Shown piece by piece: positions 1 to 7,684 of a DNA stretch of 19,626 bases. The notes beneath the pieces were generated by a model that was not told the origin of the DNA, did not search any database, and worked only from the letters and a program-made list of their open reading frames with translations. Made by a program: the position numbers and the translations under genes. Positions within the stretch are counted from its first letter, which is position 1, and each line of letters starts with the position of its first letter. Source of the stretch: Pseudomonadota bacterium (GTDB lineage Bacteria > Pseudomonadota > Alphaproteobacteria > Rhizobiales > Rhizobiaceae); NCBI GenBank assembly GCA_023387715.1, contig JAEWHQ010000261.1:1-19626 (forward strand). The letters are read 5' to 3'.

Positions 1-308
1 CTCTCACGGGGTTGCCCACATGGGTTGTCTTTTTGTCAGTCGTGACATTTGAAGATTAATTTGAAAGCAATCAGAATCATGAAAAGTCTGATTTTTCCCA
101 AACAAAACAATAGGCGCAATAAGACCTGCGCCCAAGTTAGCTGCATATAGGTTGTATTTTGTACAAGAGTCAAGAAAATTCACCTTTTCTATGCAAAATA
201 GGTCTTGTCTAATTCGTCGTTCCCCGCTATTCAGCGAGCCACACGATATTAAAAGCGTCAGACGCTGAAATGATTGTGTATTTCAAGCAGTAAAGCGGCT
301 TGATTTGC
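1..308. other. Non-coding leader upstream of tRNA-Ser
   Basis: I see no supportable gene here. Short open stretches run off the left edge in both directions, but none has a recognisable sequence or a start with a ribosome binding site. Two small inverted repeats are visible: GGCGCA/TGCGCC at 113-118 and 127-132 (8-nt loop, no clear T-run), and the near-perfect palindrome AGCGTC-A-GACGCT at 254-266, about 43 bases before the tRNA. The latter could lie in the tRNA promoter region, but I cannot assign -35/-10 boxes with confidence. Confidence 0.5.
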
Positions 309-398
309 GGAGAGATGGCTGAGTGGTTGAAAGCACCGCACTCGAAATGCGGCATGGGGGCAACTCCATCGGGGGTTCAAATCCCTCTCTCTCCGCCA
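309..398 (+). tRNA. tRNA-Ser (anticodon CGA)
   Basis: The sequence folds as a class II tRNA. The acceptor strand GGAGAGA at 309-315 pairs with the TCTCTCC that ends at 394, followed by discriminator G395 and an encoded CCA at 396-398. The anticodon stem CCGCA/TGCGG (336-340, 348-352) encloses the loop CTCGAAA, giving anticodon CGA at 343-345, which reads the serine codon UCG. The T arm contains GGTTCAAATCC, and a long variable arm (about 353-370) is typical of tRNA-Ser. It is complete. No direct repeat of its 3' end was noticed downstream, so there is no sign of an integrated element. Confidence 0.97.
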
Positions 399-730
399 GA
401 TATTTATCAAAAGTAATCAATATAGATATTAGCAGCTTCACATTTTAAATGTGTACGCTTTGCCGCCCCACAAGAAAAAGACATATTATGCTTTTTTTTG
501 AAGAGCAGTATGAATATCTGCCAGAAAAGACACCTTATAAAATATCAGAAATCAAAAACTATTCCATTTTTATCAAGTAATATTTTTGTAAAAATCAGAT
601 TTTATTCATCCAACTTAATATAAAACATCAATTTAAAGAATTAAAACAATACACAAACAGCATAATCATTGCCTTGTCTCAGATGTAAGCGTAATCTCAT
701 CAACCAACATCACAGCCAAGGATCAGCCTC
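399..730. other. AT-rich intergenic region
   Basis: This 332-base gap between the tRNA and the dehydrogenase small subunit contains no convincing gene. It is strongly AT-rich. The hairpin CACATTT-T-AAATGTG (439-453) and a run of eight T residues near 493-500 might together help end tRNA transcription, but they are not a canonical terminator pair. The promoter of the dehydrogenase genes must lie here, but no clean -35/-10 pair stood out. Confidence 0.4.
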
Positions 731-1174
731 ATGCCAAGCTCCACGGTAACACAAGCCTCAGTTCTTACGCGCAGAGGTTTTTTATTAGCGACAGCAGCAA
801 CCTCCGCGCTCTCACTGGCTCCGCTGCCGGCATGGGCACTCACATCCCGCTTTGAGGTCAATGCATTCCTTGCCCTTTCTGAAAAGGAAACGGGGCAAAC
901 CGGCCTGCCAAAAGATGACGCAGCAGCAATGCTGAAAATCTATTCCGATCTCGGCAAAGAAAAAGCGCTTGCTGATTTGGCAAGCGGCCAAAAAAATCAG
1001 GATTTAGCCAACTCTCTTGTAACAGCTTGGTATACGGGCGAATCCCCTAACCCGGAGGATTTGCAGGTTTTGGATTATACCGACACACTCATCTGGCAAG
1101 CGATGGATTACACCAAGCCGATGGGCTATTGCGGCGGTGCCGTAGGCTATTGGGCTGAACCGCCCGAAGCATGA
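731..1174 (+). CDS. Tat-exported small subunit of a membrane FAD sugar/polyol dehydrogenase
   Basis: A 147-residue protein resembling the small (gamma) subunit of FAD-dependent sorbitol/fructose/glucose dehydrogenases (FAD-SLDH small-subunit family). Residues 13-20 form a twin-arginine signal (TRRGFLLA, Arg14-Arg15), followed by a hydrophobic Ala/Leu stretch and a likely cleavage after Ala36 (PAWA). In this family the small subunit carries the Tat signal and takes the cofactor-loaded catalytic subunit across the inner membrane with it. This fits the next gene, which has no signal of its own. The ATG is preceded by AAGGA at 718-722 with 8-nt spacing. The mature part ends in a conserved-looking segment with MGYCGGAVGYW. 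It is slightly shorter than many family members but appears complete. The substrate cannot be predicted. Confidence 0.85.
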   Translation: MPSSTVTQASVLTRRGFLLATAATSALSLAPLPAWALTSRFEVNAFLALSEKETGQTGLPKDDAAAMLKIYSDLGKEKALADLASGQKNQDLANSLVTAWYTGESPNPEDLQVLDYTDTLIWQAMDYTKPMGYCGGAVGYWAEPPEA

Positions 1175-1213
1175 TTTGCCAATCACTCATTCAAATCCCG
1201 CCAATCAAGAAGC

Positions 1214-1218
1214 AAGGA
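1214..1218 (+). promoter_or_regulatory. Shine-Dalgarno deciding the GMC dehydrogenase start
   Basis: AAGGA lies 8 nt before the ATG at 1227. A longer reading frame begins at a TTG at 1176 with no ribosome binding site, and its extra residues precede the normal family N-terminus, so ATG 1227 is preferred. Confidence 0.7.
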
Positions 1219-1226
1219 TTTCCCCA

Positions 1227-2843
1227 ATGACCCAAGATATTTCGGTTGATATTCTGATCATCGGGAGTGGCATTGCCGGCGCACTTGCCGGTGCAAAACT
1301 GGCACAAAAAGGCCTCAAAGTTGCCTTTCTGGAAAGTGGCAAACGCGTCGACCGTTCAGATGCTGTTGAAACATTCTGGAATGCAACCATCAAGGTTCCG
1401 GAATCCGCTTATCCGAACGATCCAACAGCACCGCATCCATTAACCCACAGGATCGGAGATTACTATCAGCAAATGGGGCCGGAAAATTTCAAGTCCACCT
1501 ATATCAAAGTGGTGGGAGGAACGACTTGGCATTGGCTGGGCACCACACTGCGGAATGTGCCGGCTGACTTTAAAATGAAGTCTCTTTATGGCCATGCGGT
1601 AGACTGGCCGTTTGATTATGCGGCACTTGAACCATTTTATCTGGCAGCTGAGCAAGAAATCGGAGTTTCCGGCGACAGTGACGATGATCTCGGCTCACCG
1701 AGATCCGGCAGTTTTCCAATGCCGATGATCCCACAAACCTATTTAGATAAATATTTCACCAAAGCGCTGGAGGGGTCAAAATATCAAGTCCGCTCCACCC
1801 CGCAGGGCCGGAACTCTGTCACGAAGGACGACCGTCCGGAATGCTGTGGCAATGGTTCTTGCATTCCCGTTTGTCCGGTACAGGCGAAATATGATGCTAC
1901 AATTCATCTCGATCAAGCCGAAGCCGCAGGCGCTGTTATCTATGAACAAACCACTGCGACACGTTTAAACCTCGCCAAAGACGGCCAGATTGGCTCTGTT
2001 GATTTCCGCCGTGCTGACGGCACCACCGGTACGGCAAAAGGCAAAGTGGTGGTGGTCGCCGCCCATGCAATCGAAACGCCGCGCTTATTATTAAATTCTG
2101 CACAAGAGGGAGCGGCAAATGGCATTGCTAACAGCTCCGACCAAGTCGGCCGCAATCTGATGGATCACCCCAGCAAACTAAGCTGGGCTGAAACACCTGA
2201 ACCGGTCTGGCCCTATCGTGGCCCGCTTTCCACTTCAGGAATAGAAAATCTTCGTGATGGTGATTTCCGCAAAAACTACGCCGCTTTCCGGATAGAAATC
2301 GGCAATGACGGCCACAATTGGCCGACAGGTGCACCATTATCGACAGCTGCTGAATTAATAAGCCAAGGCTTGCGCGGAACAGAGCTGGACGCTGCCATCA
2401 AAAATAAAACAGCACGACATATCCGCCTCGCTTCCCTTGTGGAGCAATCCCCAGAAGCCAGTAACCGAGTCACACTTGATCCGGATAAACGCGATGCCAA
2501 TGGCGTGCCGCTGCCGCGCATTCATTATGATTATTCCGACTATACGCGTGCAGGATTGGACGCTGCCGAAAAAGCACATAATGAAGTGTTTGCCGCCCTC
2601 AAAGCAACGAATGTCAATCATGCCAAGGATATCAATGGATCCGGACATGTTATTGGCACAGTGCGTATGGGCACAGATGCTTCAAGTGCGGTCGTGGATG
2701 CGGATTTGCGTAGTTTTAATCATCGCAATTTATTTTTATTAGGTTCTGGAACATTCCCAACCTCAGCGACGGCAAACCCGACCCTTACAATTGCAGCCTT
2801 ATCACTGCGGGCGGTCAATGCCATTGCCGCAACAGTGAAATAG
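1227..2843 (+). CDS. GMC-family FAD dehydrogenase catalytic subunit with Fe-S cysteine motif
   Basis: A 538-residue GMC oxidoreductase, probably oxidising a sugar or polyol in the periplasm. The FAD-binding GxGxxG is at residues 13-18 (GSGIAG). A GGTTWHW segment near 110 is typical of the family. Cys206, Cys207, Cys212 and Cys216 have the CC-x4-C-x3-C spacing of the 3Fe-4S site in the Burkholderia FAD-glucose dehydrogenase alpha subunit. His474 and Asn517 sit where the GMC catalytic pair is expected. There is no signal peptide; export would be by piggy-back on the Tat small subunit encoded 52 bases upstream. The usual third subunit, a multi-heme cytochrome c that passes electrons to ubiquinone, is absent: the gene is followed by a hairpin and a convergent gene. 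Glucose, fructose, sorbitol and gluconate are all possible substrates. Confidence 0.88.
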   Translation: MTQDISVDILIIGSGIAGALAGAKLAQKGLKVAFLESGKRVDRSDAVETFWNATIKVPESAYPNDPTAPHPLTHRIGDYYQQMGPENFKSTYIKVVGGTTWHWLGTTLRNVPADFKMKSLYGHAVDWPFDYAALEPFYLAAEQEIGVSGDSDDDLGSPRSGSFPMPMIPQTYLDKYFTKALEGSKYQVRSTPQGRNSVTKDDRPECCGNGSCIPVCPVQAKYDATIHLDQAEAAGAVIYEQTTATRLNLAKDGQIGSVDFRRADGTTGTAKGKVVVVAAHAIETPRLLLNSAQEGAANGIANSSDQVGRNLMDHPSKLSWAETPEPVWPYRGPLSTSGIENLRDGDFRKNYAAFRIEIGNDGHNWPTGAPLSTAAELISQGLRGTELDAAIKNKTARHIRLASLVEQSPEASNRVTLDPDKRDANGVPLPRIHYDYSDYTRAGLDAAEKAHNEVFAALKATNVNHAKDINGSGHVIGTVRMGTDASSAVVDADLRSFNHRNLFLLGSGTFPTSATANPTLTIAALSLRAVNAIAATVK

Positions 2844-2908
2844 GCGTGATGTCTTTTGGCAGCCTTCTTGCCAAACATCATCGAAATCTGCTTGCGAATA
2901 ATAAAAAT

Positions 2909-2932
2909 GGCGATCGATAAAAATCGATCGCC
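2909..2932 (-). terminator. Hairpin terminator between convergent genes
   Basis: A perfect 10-bp stem (GGCGATCGAT/ATCGATCGCC) with a 4-nt loop. On the minus strand it is followed by ATTTTTATTATT, so it reads best as the Rho-independent terminator of the membrane protein ending at 2962. It may also stop plus-strand transcription from the dehydrogenase genes, although the plus side has no clear T-run. A weaker stem, TTTGGCA/TGCCAAA (2855-2861, 2869-2875), lies just after the dehydrogenase stop codon. Confidence 0.75.
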
Positions 2933-2961
2933 TATAAAGATTTAAGTGAAAAGCTGTTCTT

Positions 2962-4146
2962 TTATCTCTTCAAAAATTTCTCATTCGCATTGGTTGCCCA
3001 CCCCAATGACAGTACCAACACCAGAATAACAATCATATTAAAGAAGAAGCGATCATAGGGCATCGGGAAGTAAACAAACTTACCGAGCATTCCGATAACC
3101 ATTGCAAATGCTATACCGTTCAATCTGGTGATTTGTGTTTTCATTCCCGCTTTTGCCATGCCAACCCACGCAACCAGCGATACCAGCAGCATGGATGGCC
3201 AACTTTCCAGATAAAGCGCCAGTAAAACACCACGAATATATGCTTTGATAAGCAGAATGATTGAAAAATCCGGTTTGAAGCCGGTTAGTGAAGGCTGCAT
3301 TTCAATACAAGTAAAATAGAGATGAGCCCACCAGCCGATATGACCGGCTGATTTAGAAATATAAAGACCAGCAATCACCGAGACCACAAAAGCGACCAAT
3401 AGCGGCAGTTTACGCCAGCCGAAGAGCACTGCCGCAATCAATAATGCGAAGGTCATAATGATATTATCAGGCCGGATCGTAAAGGCCAGCATCAGCAAAA
3501 GCGCTGCGAGCCAATCGCGTTCACGTATAAATGCAGCAATTGCAGCAAAAGATAATGCAGCTAACACAATATCAGGAAATACCGCAGACGTCATAGGCCC
3601 ATAGCCTGCAAGCAGCAGTGCCGGTGCAACCAATAATCCTGCCTGAAGCGCATTATAATAAGCAAGGAGCCCAAGAATAATGACACCGACGACAATAGCC
3701 GCGGTTATACTAATCAAGTGTCCACCCAACACCAAACCTGTATATGGCTCGATCAAACGCAATAGCTGCACATAACCTGCTTTAACATTATACATCGGTA
3801 GTTGTGACGCAAAACTCTCAGGGCTTTGCCATTGCGCCTGGCGATAGCTACCACCATTTTGAAGCGCATTCAGCTCATGTTCGTCCGTCACCGCGCTGAC
3901 CTGACGCCATGTTTCCGTATGAAGTGCGACAGGATCAGGGTATCGGTTCTCAAGAGCGGTTGCTATGTAGGGGATCATATCCCAATTATTATCCGGCTTG
4001 GTCACAGAGTAGATTACTGTCGTAGCCATCGCTACCAGAATAGCCAAAGCGCCGGCGACCTTAGAAAGCCGATGCACGAGTTCGTTTGACCACATGCCCT
4101 CCTGCAACCGAAGAACCGTATCAATCAGTCGTTCATTTCTATTCAT
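2962..4146 (-). CDS. Polytopic membrane protein, GT-C-like putative glycosyltransferase
   Basis: A 394-residue protein with a short cytoplasmic N-terminus, a first membrane helix at about residues 30-48, a long loop of roughly 85 residues, then about nine further hydrophobic helices. The loop after helix 1 contains acidic residues in a KPDNNWD context (Asp52, Asp56). This arrangement is characteristic of GT-C glycosyltransferases, which use polyprenyl-phosphate sugars on the outer face of the membrane. I do not recognise a specific family. It is divergent from the operon starting at 4449, whose products look like makers of a polyprenyl-linked sugar, so a role as the transferase using that sugar is a reasonable inference, not a demonstration. 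Start ATG at 4144-4146 has upstream G-rich sequence on the minus strand. Confidence 0.6.
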   Translation of the reverse strand: MNRNERLIDTVLRLQEGMWSNELVHRLSKVAGALAILVAMATTVIYSVTKPDNNWDMIPYIATALENRYPDPVALHTETWRQVSAVTDEHELNALQNGGSYRQAQWQSPESFASQLPMYNVKAGYVQLLRLIEPYTGLVLGGHLISITAAIVVGVIILGLLAYYNALQAGLLVAPALLLAGYGPMTSAVFPDIVLAALSFAAIAAFIRERDWLAALLLMLAFTIRPDNIIMTFALLIAAVLFGWRKLPLLVAFVVSVIAGLYISKSAGHIGWWAHLYFTCIEMQPSLTGFKPDFSIILLIKAYIRGVLLALYLESWPSMLLVSLVAWVGMAKAGMKTQITRLNGIAFAMVIGMLGKFVYFPMPYDRFFFNMIVILVLVLSLGWATNANEKFLKR

Positions 4147-4448
4147 GCCTCGATAGCCCCCAAGCTTATCACCGTCTTCGTCTCTCTATCATTTCCCGAT
4201 GCATTTTCCAGTGAAAAGATGAATGCACTATTCCTCTTTTTTCTCCAGTTATTTGAAAATTTGCAGTAGAAGCAATTTCAGTACGATATTCATTAGCAAT
4301 ACCGCCTGTTAAAATTTAGTATGATTTAAATTCAAAAGAGCTTTTCTTCAATGCAACCAATACAAGCTCTTCAAATCCTATCTTTTGCCTAGATATATTG
4401 CATGGAAGCCTGTAAAGGGTTTAACAATTCGCGTTGGGGGACATTGAT
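4147..4448. other. Divergent promoter region between the GT-C-like gene and the polyprenyl-sugar operon
   Basis: This 302-base region separates two divergently transcribed units and should hold promoters for both. On the plus strand TATATT (4394-4399) is a possible -10, with a weak TTCAAA (4370-4375) 18 bases upstream. An 8-bp inverted repeat AAGAGCTT/AAGCTCTT (4336-4343, 4364-4371) with a 20-nt spacer overlaps the start of that candidate -35; it could be an operator or chance. No gene is visible. Confidence 0.35.
4436..4441 (+). promoter_or_regulatory. Shine-Dalgarno favouring the GTG start at 4449
   Basis: GGGGGA lies 7 nt before GTG at 4449. A longer frame starts at TTG 4434, but its nearest purine run (AAAGGG at about 4414-4419) is too far away, so the GTG start is preferred. 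Confidence 0.55.
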
Positions 4449-5888
4449 GTGGTAGAAAGCCAGCCTTTTAAAACAGGCTTACCTTTGGTCGTTGATCTGG
4501 ATGGCACCCTGATTGCTTCCGACCTGCTTTGGGAAAGCCTTTTTGCGCTATTGAGCAAAAACATACTTTATATTTTTGTTCTTCCCTTCTGGCTTGTTAA
4601 AGGCAAGGCTTTCTTAAAAACCGCTATTGCCGAACGGGTTACATTGGAGGCTGCATCTCTCCCTTATCGTCAAGATTTTTTGAACTTTCTGCTGGATCAA
4701 CATCAAGCAGGGCGCAAACTCATATTGGCTACAGCGTCCGCACAAAAATTTGCGCAGGCTGTGGCTGAACATCTGGGTATTTTTGATAAAGTTTTTGCCA
4801 CCGACATCCGCAATAATTTGTCATCCCATCGTAAGGCAGCGCTATTAGTCAAACATTATGATGATAAAAGCTTTGATTACGCAGGCAACAGCCGTGATGA
4901 TCTGGCCGTTTTTGCGGTTTCAAATCAAGCAATTATCGTAGCGCCGGACAGAGCAGCCGCCCGCTATCAAAAGAAATATCAGGCCAGATTATTTCCGGCT
5001 CCGACAGTATCTGTGATGACATTCCTGAAGATGCTCAGAGTGCATCAATGGTTGAAAAATATTCTGATCTTTGTGCCGGTCATTCTGGCGCATGAGCTTC
5101 TTAACGGCCCTATTTTTATAGCCATCATCGCAGCTTTCTTAGCATTTTCTGCCGCAGCATCGGCTATTTATATCATCAATGATCTGCTCGACCTGCCATC
5201 AGACCGCAAACATCTGAAAAAGCGCAACCGCCCTTTAGCAAGTGGCGCCACTTCCATTCCTTGCGGCCTTATCACCTCAACAATTCTCCTCTTTATTGCG
5301 GCGATTACATGCTTTGTCCTGCCACTGGAATTTGCAGCCGTTCTTGGGGTTTATGTTCTGACAACATTTGCCTATTCCTTATTCATCAAACGCAAAATGC
5401 TGGTAGATGTTATATGTCTGGCAGGACTATACAGCCTGCGCCTTCTGGGCGGCATGGCAGCAAGCGGCATTGAGCAATCGTTTTGGCTCATGGCCTTTTC
5501 CATGTTTTTCTTCCTGTCACTGGCTTTGGTGAAGCGTTATGTTGAGCTCGCCAATTCAACTCTGATGGTCAAAGACAAACTGGCAGGCCGCGGCTATCGT
5601 CCTGAAGACCGCGATATTGTCGGCCAAAGTGGTGTGGCGTCCGCTTTCACTGCCGCATTAGTATTGGCTCTTTATATTAATAGTGATCAAATTTTAGTCC
5701 GATATAGTCATCCATGGATGCTATGGCCGCTTGGCCCTATCGTGCTCTATCTTAATGTCCGTATCTGGATTCTGGCACACCGTGGTGAAATGGATGAGGA
5801 TCCGGTCGTCTTTCTCGCCACCGACTGGCGCAGCCAGCTTGTTATTTCTATCGGTGTCATTTGCTTCCTCATTGCAGTGATGCCCTAA
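4449..5888 (+). CDS. HAD phosphatase-UbiA prenyltransferase fusion, DPPR synthase-like
   Basis: A 479-residue fusion. The N-terminal ~190 residues are a HAD hydrolase: nucleophile motif DLDGT (Asp16, Asp18), motif II around ATAS, and the acidic motif in AGNSRDD. The C-terminal part is a UbiA-type membrane transferase of about 8-9 helices, with the Mg-diphosphate motif NDLLDLPSD (244-252) and RNRPLASG shortly after; the second conserved region is around YSLRLLGG. The motif spacing and the NRPLASG segment match decaprenyl-phosphate phosphoribosyltransferase (Rv3806c type), which transfers 5-phosphoribose from PRPP to decaprenyl phosphate. The fused HAD domain would then plausibly remove the 5-phosphate. 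The next gene is a DprE1-like oxidase overlapping by one base (TAATG), which strongly supports this reading. Start GTG 4449; TTG 4434 is an alternative. Confidence 0.85.
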   Translation: MVESQPFKTGLPLVVDLDGTLIASDLLWESLFALLSKNILYIFVLPFWLVKGKAFLKTAIAERVTLEAASLPYRQDFLNFLLDQHQAGRKLILATASAQKFAQAVAEHLGIFDKVFATDIRNNLSSHRKAALLVKHYDDKSFDYAGNSRDDLAVFAVSNQAIIVAPDRAAARYQKKYQARLFPAPTVSVMTFLKMLRVHQWLKNILIFVPVILAHELLNGPIFIAIIAAFLAFSAAASAIYIINDLLDLPSDRKHLKKRNRPLASGATSIPCGLITSTILLFIAAITCFVLPLEFAAVLGVYVLTTFAYSLFIKRKMLVDVICLAGLYSLRLLGGMAASGIEQSFWLMAFSMFFFLSLALVKRYVELANSTLMVKDKLAGRGYRPEDRDIVGQSGVASAFTAALVLALYINSDQILVRYSHPWMLWPLGPIVLYLNVRIWILAHRGEMDEDPVVFLATDWRSQLVISIGVICFLIAVMP

Positions 5889-7210
5889 TGAAACAAGACT
5901 TCAACAGTTTTGGACGCATTCACCGACAAAAGCGTCATGCTTTACCATTTGAACGCTTTAACATGTCGCCTGAAACAATAGGCGGCAATGATGGAAGCCT
6001 GTTGCCTTTCGGCAATGGGCGCTCCTACGGTGACAGTTGCCATAATGATCAGGGATTACTGATTGCGATGCGTGATCATGCACGCATCATCAACTTTGAT
6101 CGCGACAACGGCATTTTAGAAGCTGCAAGCGGCATAACGCTGGAAGAAATCATATCAGCCGTCGCGCCATCCGGTTTTTTTCTGGCTGTCACGCCGGGTA
6201 CAAAATTCGTCACGCTTGGTGGCGCTATCGCCAATGATGTGCACGGCAAAAACCATCACTTGCGCGGCACATTTGGCTGCCATGTTGATAGCTTTCAACT
6301 GTTGCGCTCCGATGGTCAGATTTATCTATGTTCACCTTCAGAAAACGAAGCTCTTTTTCGTGCAACCATTGGCGGCATGGGACTGACAGGTATCATTATT
6401 TCTGCCCGTATCCGGCTGATGAAAACCGGCTCTCTGGACATTATTGAAAAGATCACCCCTTTTAATAATTTGGAGCATTATTTTGACATTGCTGAAGCCA
6501 ATGATGCTGAAAATGAATATGCGGTGGCATGGCTTGATCAGCTGGCTAGCGGCAAAAAAACCGGCCGCGGTGTCTTGATTGCCGGCAACCATGCAGACAA
6601 TGGCAATTTTGCTGTCAAAAAGCGTAGATTTTCACCAGCTGTCCCGTTTGAAATGCCGTTTTCCATGCTGAACCGTTTCAGCCTGACAGCTTTTAACTAT
6701 GCTTATTTCAAAGCTAAAAGTGGCAACAGTGCTCCGCATTTAACCGGGATGAATAGTTTTTTCTATCCACTTGATGGCGTAAAGCACTGGAACCGGCTTT
6801 ATGGGCGCGCCGGTCTGTTTCAGCATCAAAGCGTAATTCCTTTTGAAACAGCGCGCAAAGCCATCGCCTCTTTATTGCAGGCGGCCAGTGAAGCTGGTCA
6901 GGCCTCCTTTCTGACTGTGCTCAAGCGGTTTGGTTCGATCTCTTCACCCGGGATTTTATCATTTCCGCGAGCAGGCTATACTTTGACACTGGACTTTCCC
7001 AATAAGGGGATTAAAACGCTGCAATTATTAGACCGTCTGGACGCAATCACCATAGATTCCGGCGGTCGCGTTAATCCATACAAAGACCATCACATGAGTG
7101 CCGCATGCTTTAAACAAGGCTTTGCGCAATGGCAGACACTGGAAACTTTACGGGATCCGGCCTTCTGCTCTGATTTTTGGTACCGTACAGCTTTAGCTGG
7201 ACAAAACTAA
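5888..7210 (+). CDS. DprE1-like FAD oxidase of polyprenylphosphoryl-ribose
   Basis: A 440-residue FAD-linked oxidase (vanillyl-alcohol-oxidase fold) close to mycobacterial DprE1, which oxidises C2 of decaprenylphosphoryl-beta-D-ribose to the 2-keto form. FAD-binding segments are GNGRSYGDS (42-50) and PGT...GGAIANDVHGKNHH (103-124), the latter nearly identical to DprE1. Lys399 in a YKD context matches the DprE1 active-site lysine (Lys418). At the position of the drug-reactive Cys387 (NICVDFP in DprE1, from memory) this protein has Thr367 (TLTLDFP). The ATG at 5888 overlaps the upstream stop codon by one base, indicating translational coupling. An in-frame TTG at 5861 is less likely. The family also includes other aldonolactone-type oxidases, but the HGKNHH block and the UbiA neighbour make DprE1-like activity most likely. 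Confidence 0.85.
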   Translation: MKQDFNSFGRIHRQKRHALPFERFNMSPETIGGNDGSLLPFGNGRSYGDSCHNDQGLLIAMRDHARIINFDRDNGILEAASGITLEEIISAVAPSGFFLAVTPGTKFVTLGGAIANDVHGKNHHLRGTFGCHVDSFQLLRSDGQIYLCSPSENEALFRATIGGMGLTGIIISARIRLMKTGSLDIIEKITPFNNLEHYFDIAEANDAENEYAVAWLDQLASGKKTGRGVLIAGNHADNGNFAVKKRRFSPAVPFEMPFSMLNRFSLTAFNYAYFKAKSGNSAPHLTGMNSFFYPLDGVKHWNRLYGRAGLFQHQSVIPFETARKAIASLLQAASEAGQASFLTVLKRFGSISSPGILSFPRAGYTLTLDFPNKGIKTLQLLDRLDAITIDSGGRVNPYKDHHMSAACFKQGFAQWQTLETLRDPAFCSDFWYRTALAGQN

Positions 7211-7242
7211 ACATGACGGCTTTAGCCGGATCAATGTTTTTT

Positions 7243-7247
7243 GGGGG
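7243..7247 (+). promoter_or_regulatory. Shine-Dalgarno deciding the SMR start
   Basis: GGGGG at 7243-7247 lies 4 nt before ATG 7252. Longer frames start at TTG 7177 (inside the previous gene), ATG 7213 and ATG 7234, but these add residues ahead of the first helix and have weaker ribosome sites. Confidence 0.5.
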
Positions 7248-7251
7248 TAGC

Positions 7252-7683
7252 ATGAAATATATACCGTTTATTTTATTCACGGTCATGACCAATGCGGCTG
7301 CGCAATTGCTGCTCAAATACGGCATGATTTCGCTTGGTTCTATCAGTTTTTCGGCCGAAACACTCATTCAACGCATTTTTCAGATCGTCTTTAATCCATG
7401 GGTTTTTGCAGGTCTTGTAACCTTTGTCATTTCCATGGCTTCACATCTTTATGTGCTCTCAAAAGTTGATCTTTCCTTTGCCTACCCGTTCTTGAGCCTC
7501 GCTTATGTGATGGTCGCGCTGCTAGCATGGTGGCTATTCAACGAAGACTTAGGCACTTTGAAAATTGCCGGCATTATTTTCATCTGCATCGGCACCATTT
7601 TAATCGCACAAAGCGGTAGTGGTAACAGCCAGCAATCAGCATCCACATCGCAAACTGCTACAAAGATATCGAGCGGAGTTTAA
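7252..7683 (+). CDS. SMR-family membrane protein, ArnE/ArnF-like lipid-sugar flippase candidate
   Basis: A 143-residue protein with four predicted membrane helices. Helix 1 has Asn where drug-exporting EmrE proteins carry the essential Glu14 (VMTNAAAQLLLK), so drug export is unlikely. The segment FAYPFLSLAYVMVALLAW closely resembles the AYPMLSLNFV region of ArnE, a subunit of the flippase that moves undecaprenyl-phosphate-aminoarabinose to the periplasmic side. The operon position between a polyprenyl-sugar oxidase and an SDR fits a flippase role for the pathway product. The C-terminal tail is rich in Ser, Gln and Thr. The gene starts 41 bases after the oxidase stop and ends one base before the next ATG. 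It could act as a homodimer, since no ArnF partner gene is adjacent. Confidence 0.75.
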   Translation: MKYIPFILFTVMTNAAAQLLLKYGMISLGSISFSAETLIQRIFQIVFNPWVFAGLVTFVISMASHLYVLSKVDLSFAYPFLSLAYVMVALLAWWLFNEDLGTLKIAGIIFICIGTILIAQSGSGNSQQSASTSQTATKISSGV

Positions 7684-7684
7684 A

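Noticed and set aside
1..60. Possible partial gene running off the left edge
   Set aside because: Short open frames exist on both strands but are under 20 codons, with no start site or recognisable sequence.
309..398. tRNA-Ser as an integration site for a mobile element
   Set aside because: No integrase gene and no direct repeat of the tRNA 3' end were noticed in the window; downstream genes look like ordinary chromosome.
2437..2742. Overlapping gene inside the GMC dehydrogenase
   Set aside because: The alternative frame gives a composition unlike a real protein and no family resemblance; it is a shadow of the dehydrogenase frame.
4336..4371. Operator formed by the AAGAGCTT/AAGCTCTT repeat
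   Set aside because: The 20-nt spacer and 8-bp arms in AT-rich DNA are compatible with chance, and no regulator gene is adjacent.
7252..7683. Multidrug exporter of the EmrE type
   Set aside because: The essential helix-1 Glu is Asn, and the helix-3 region matches ArnE; the gene also sits inside a sugar-lipid operon.
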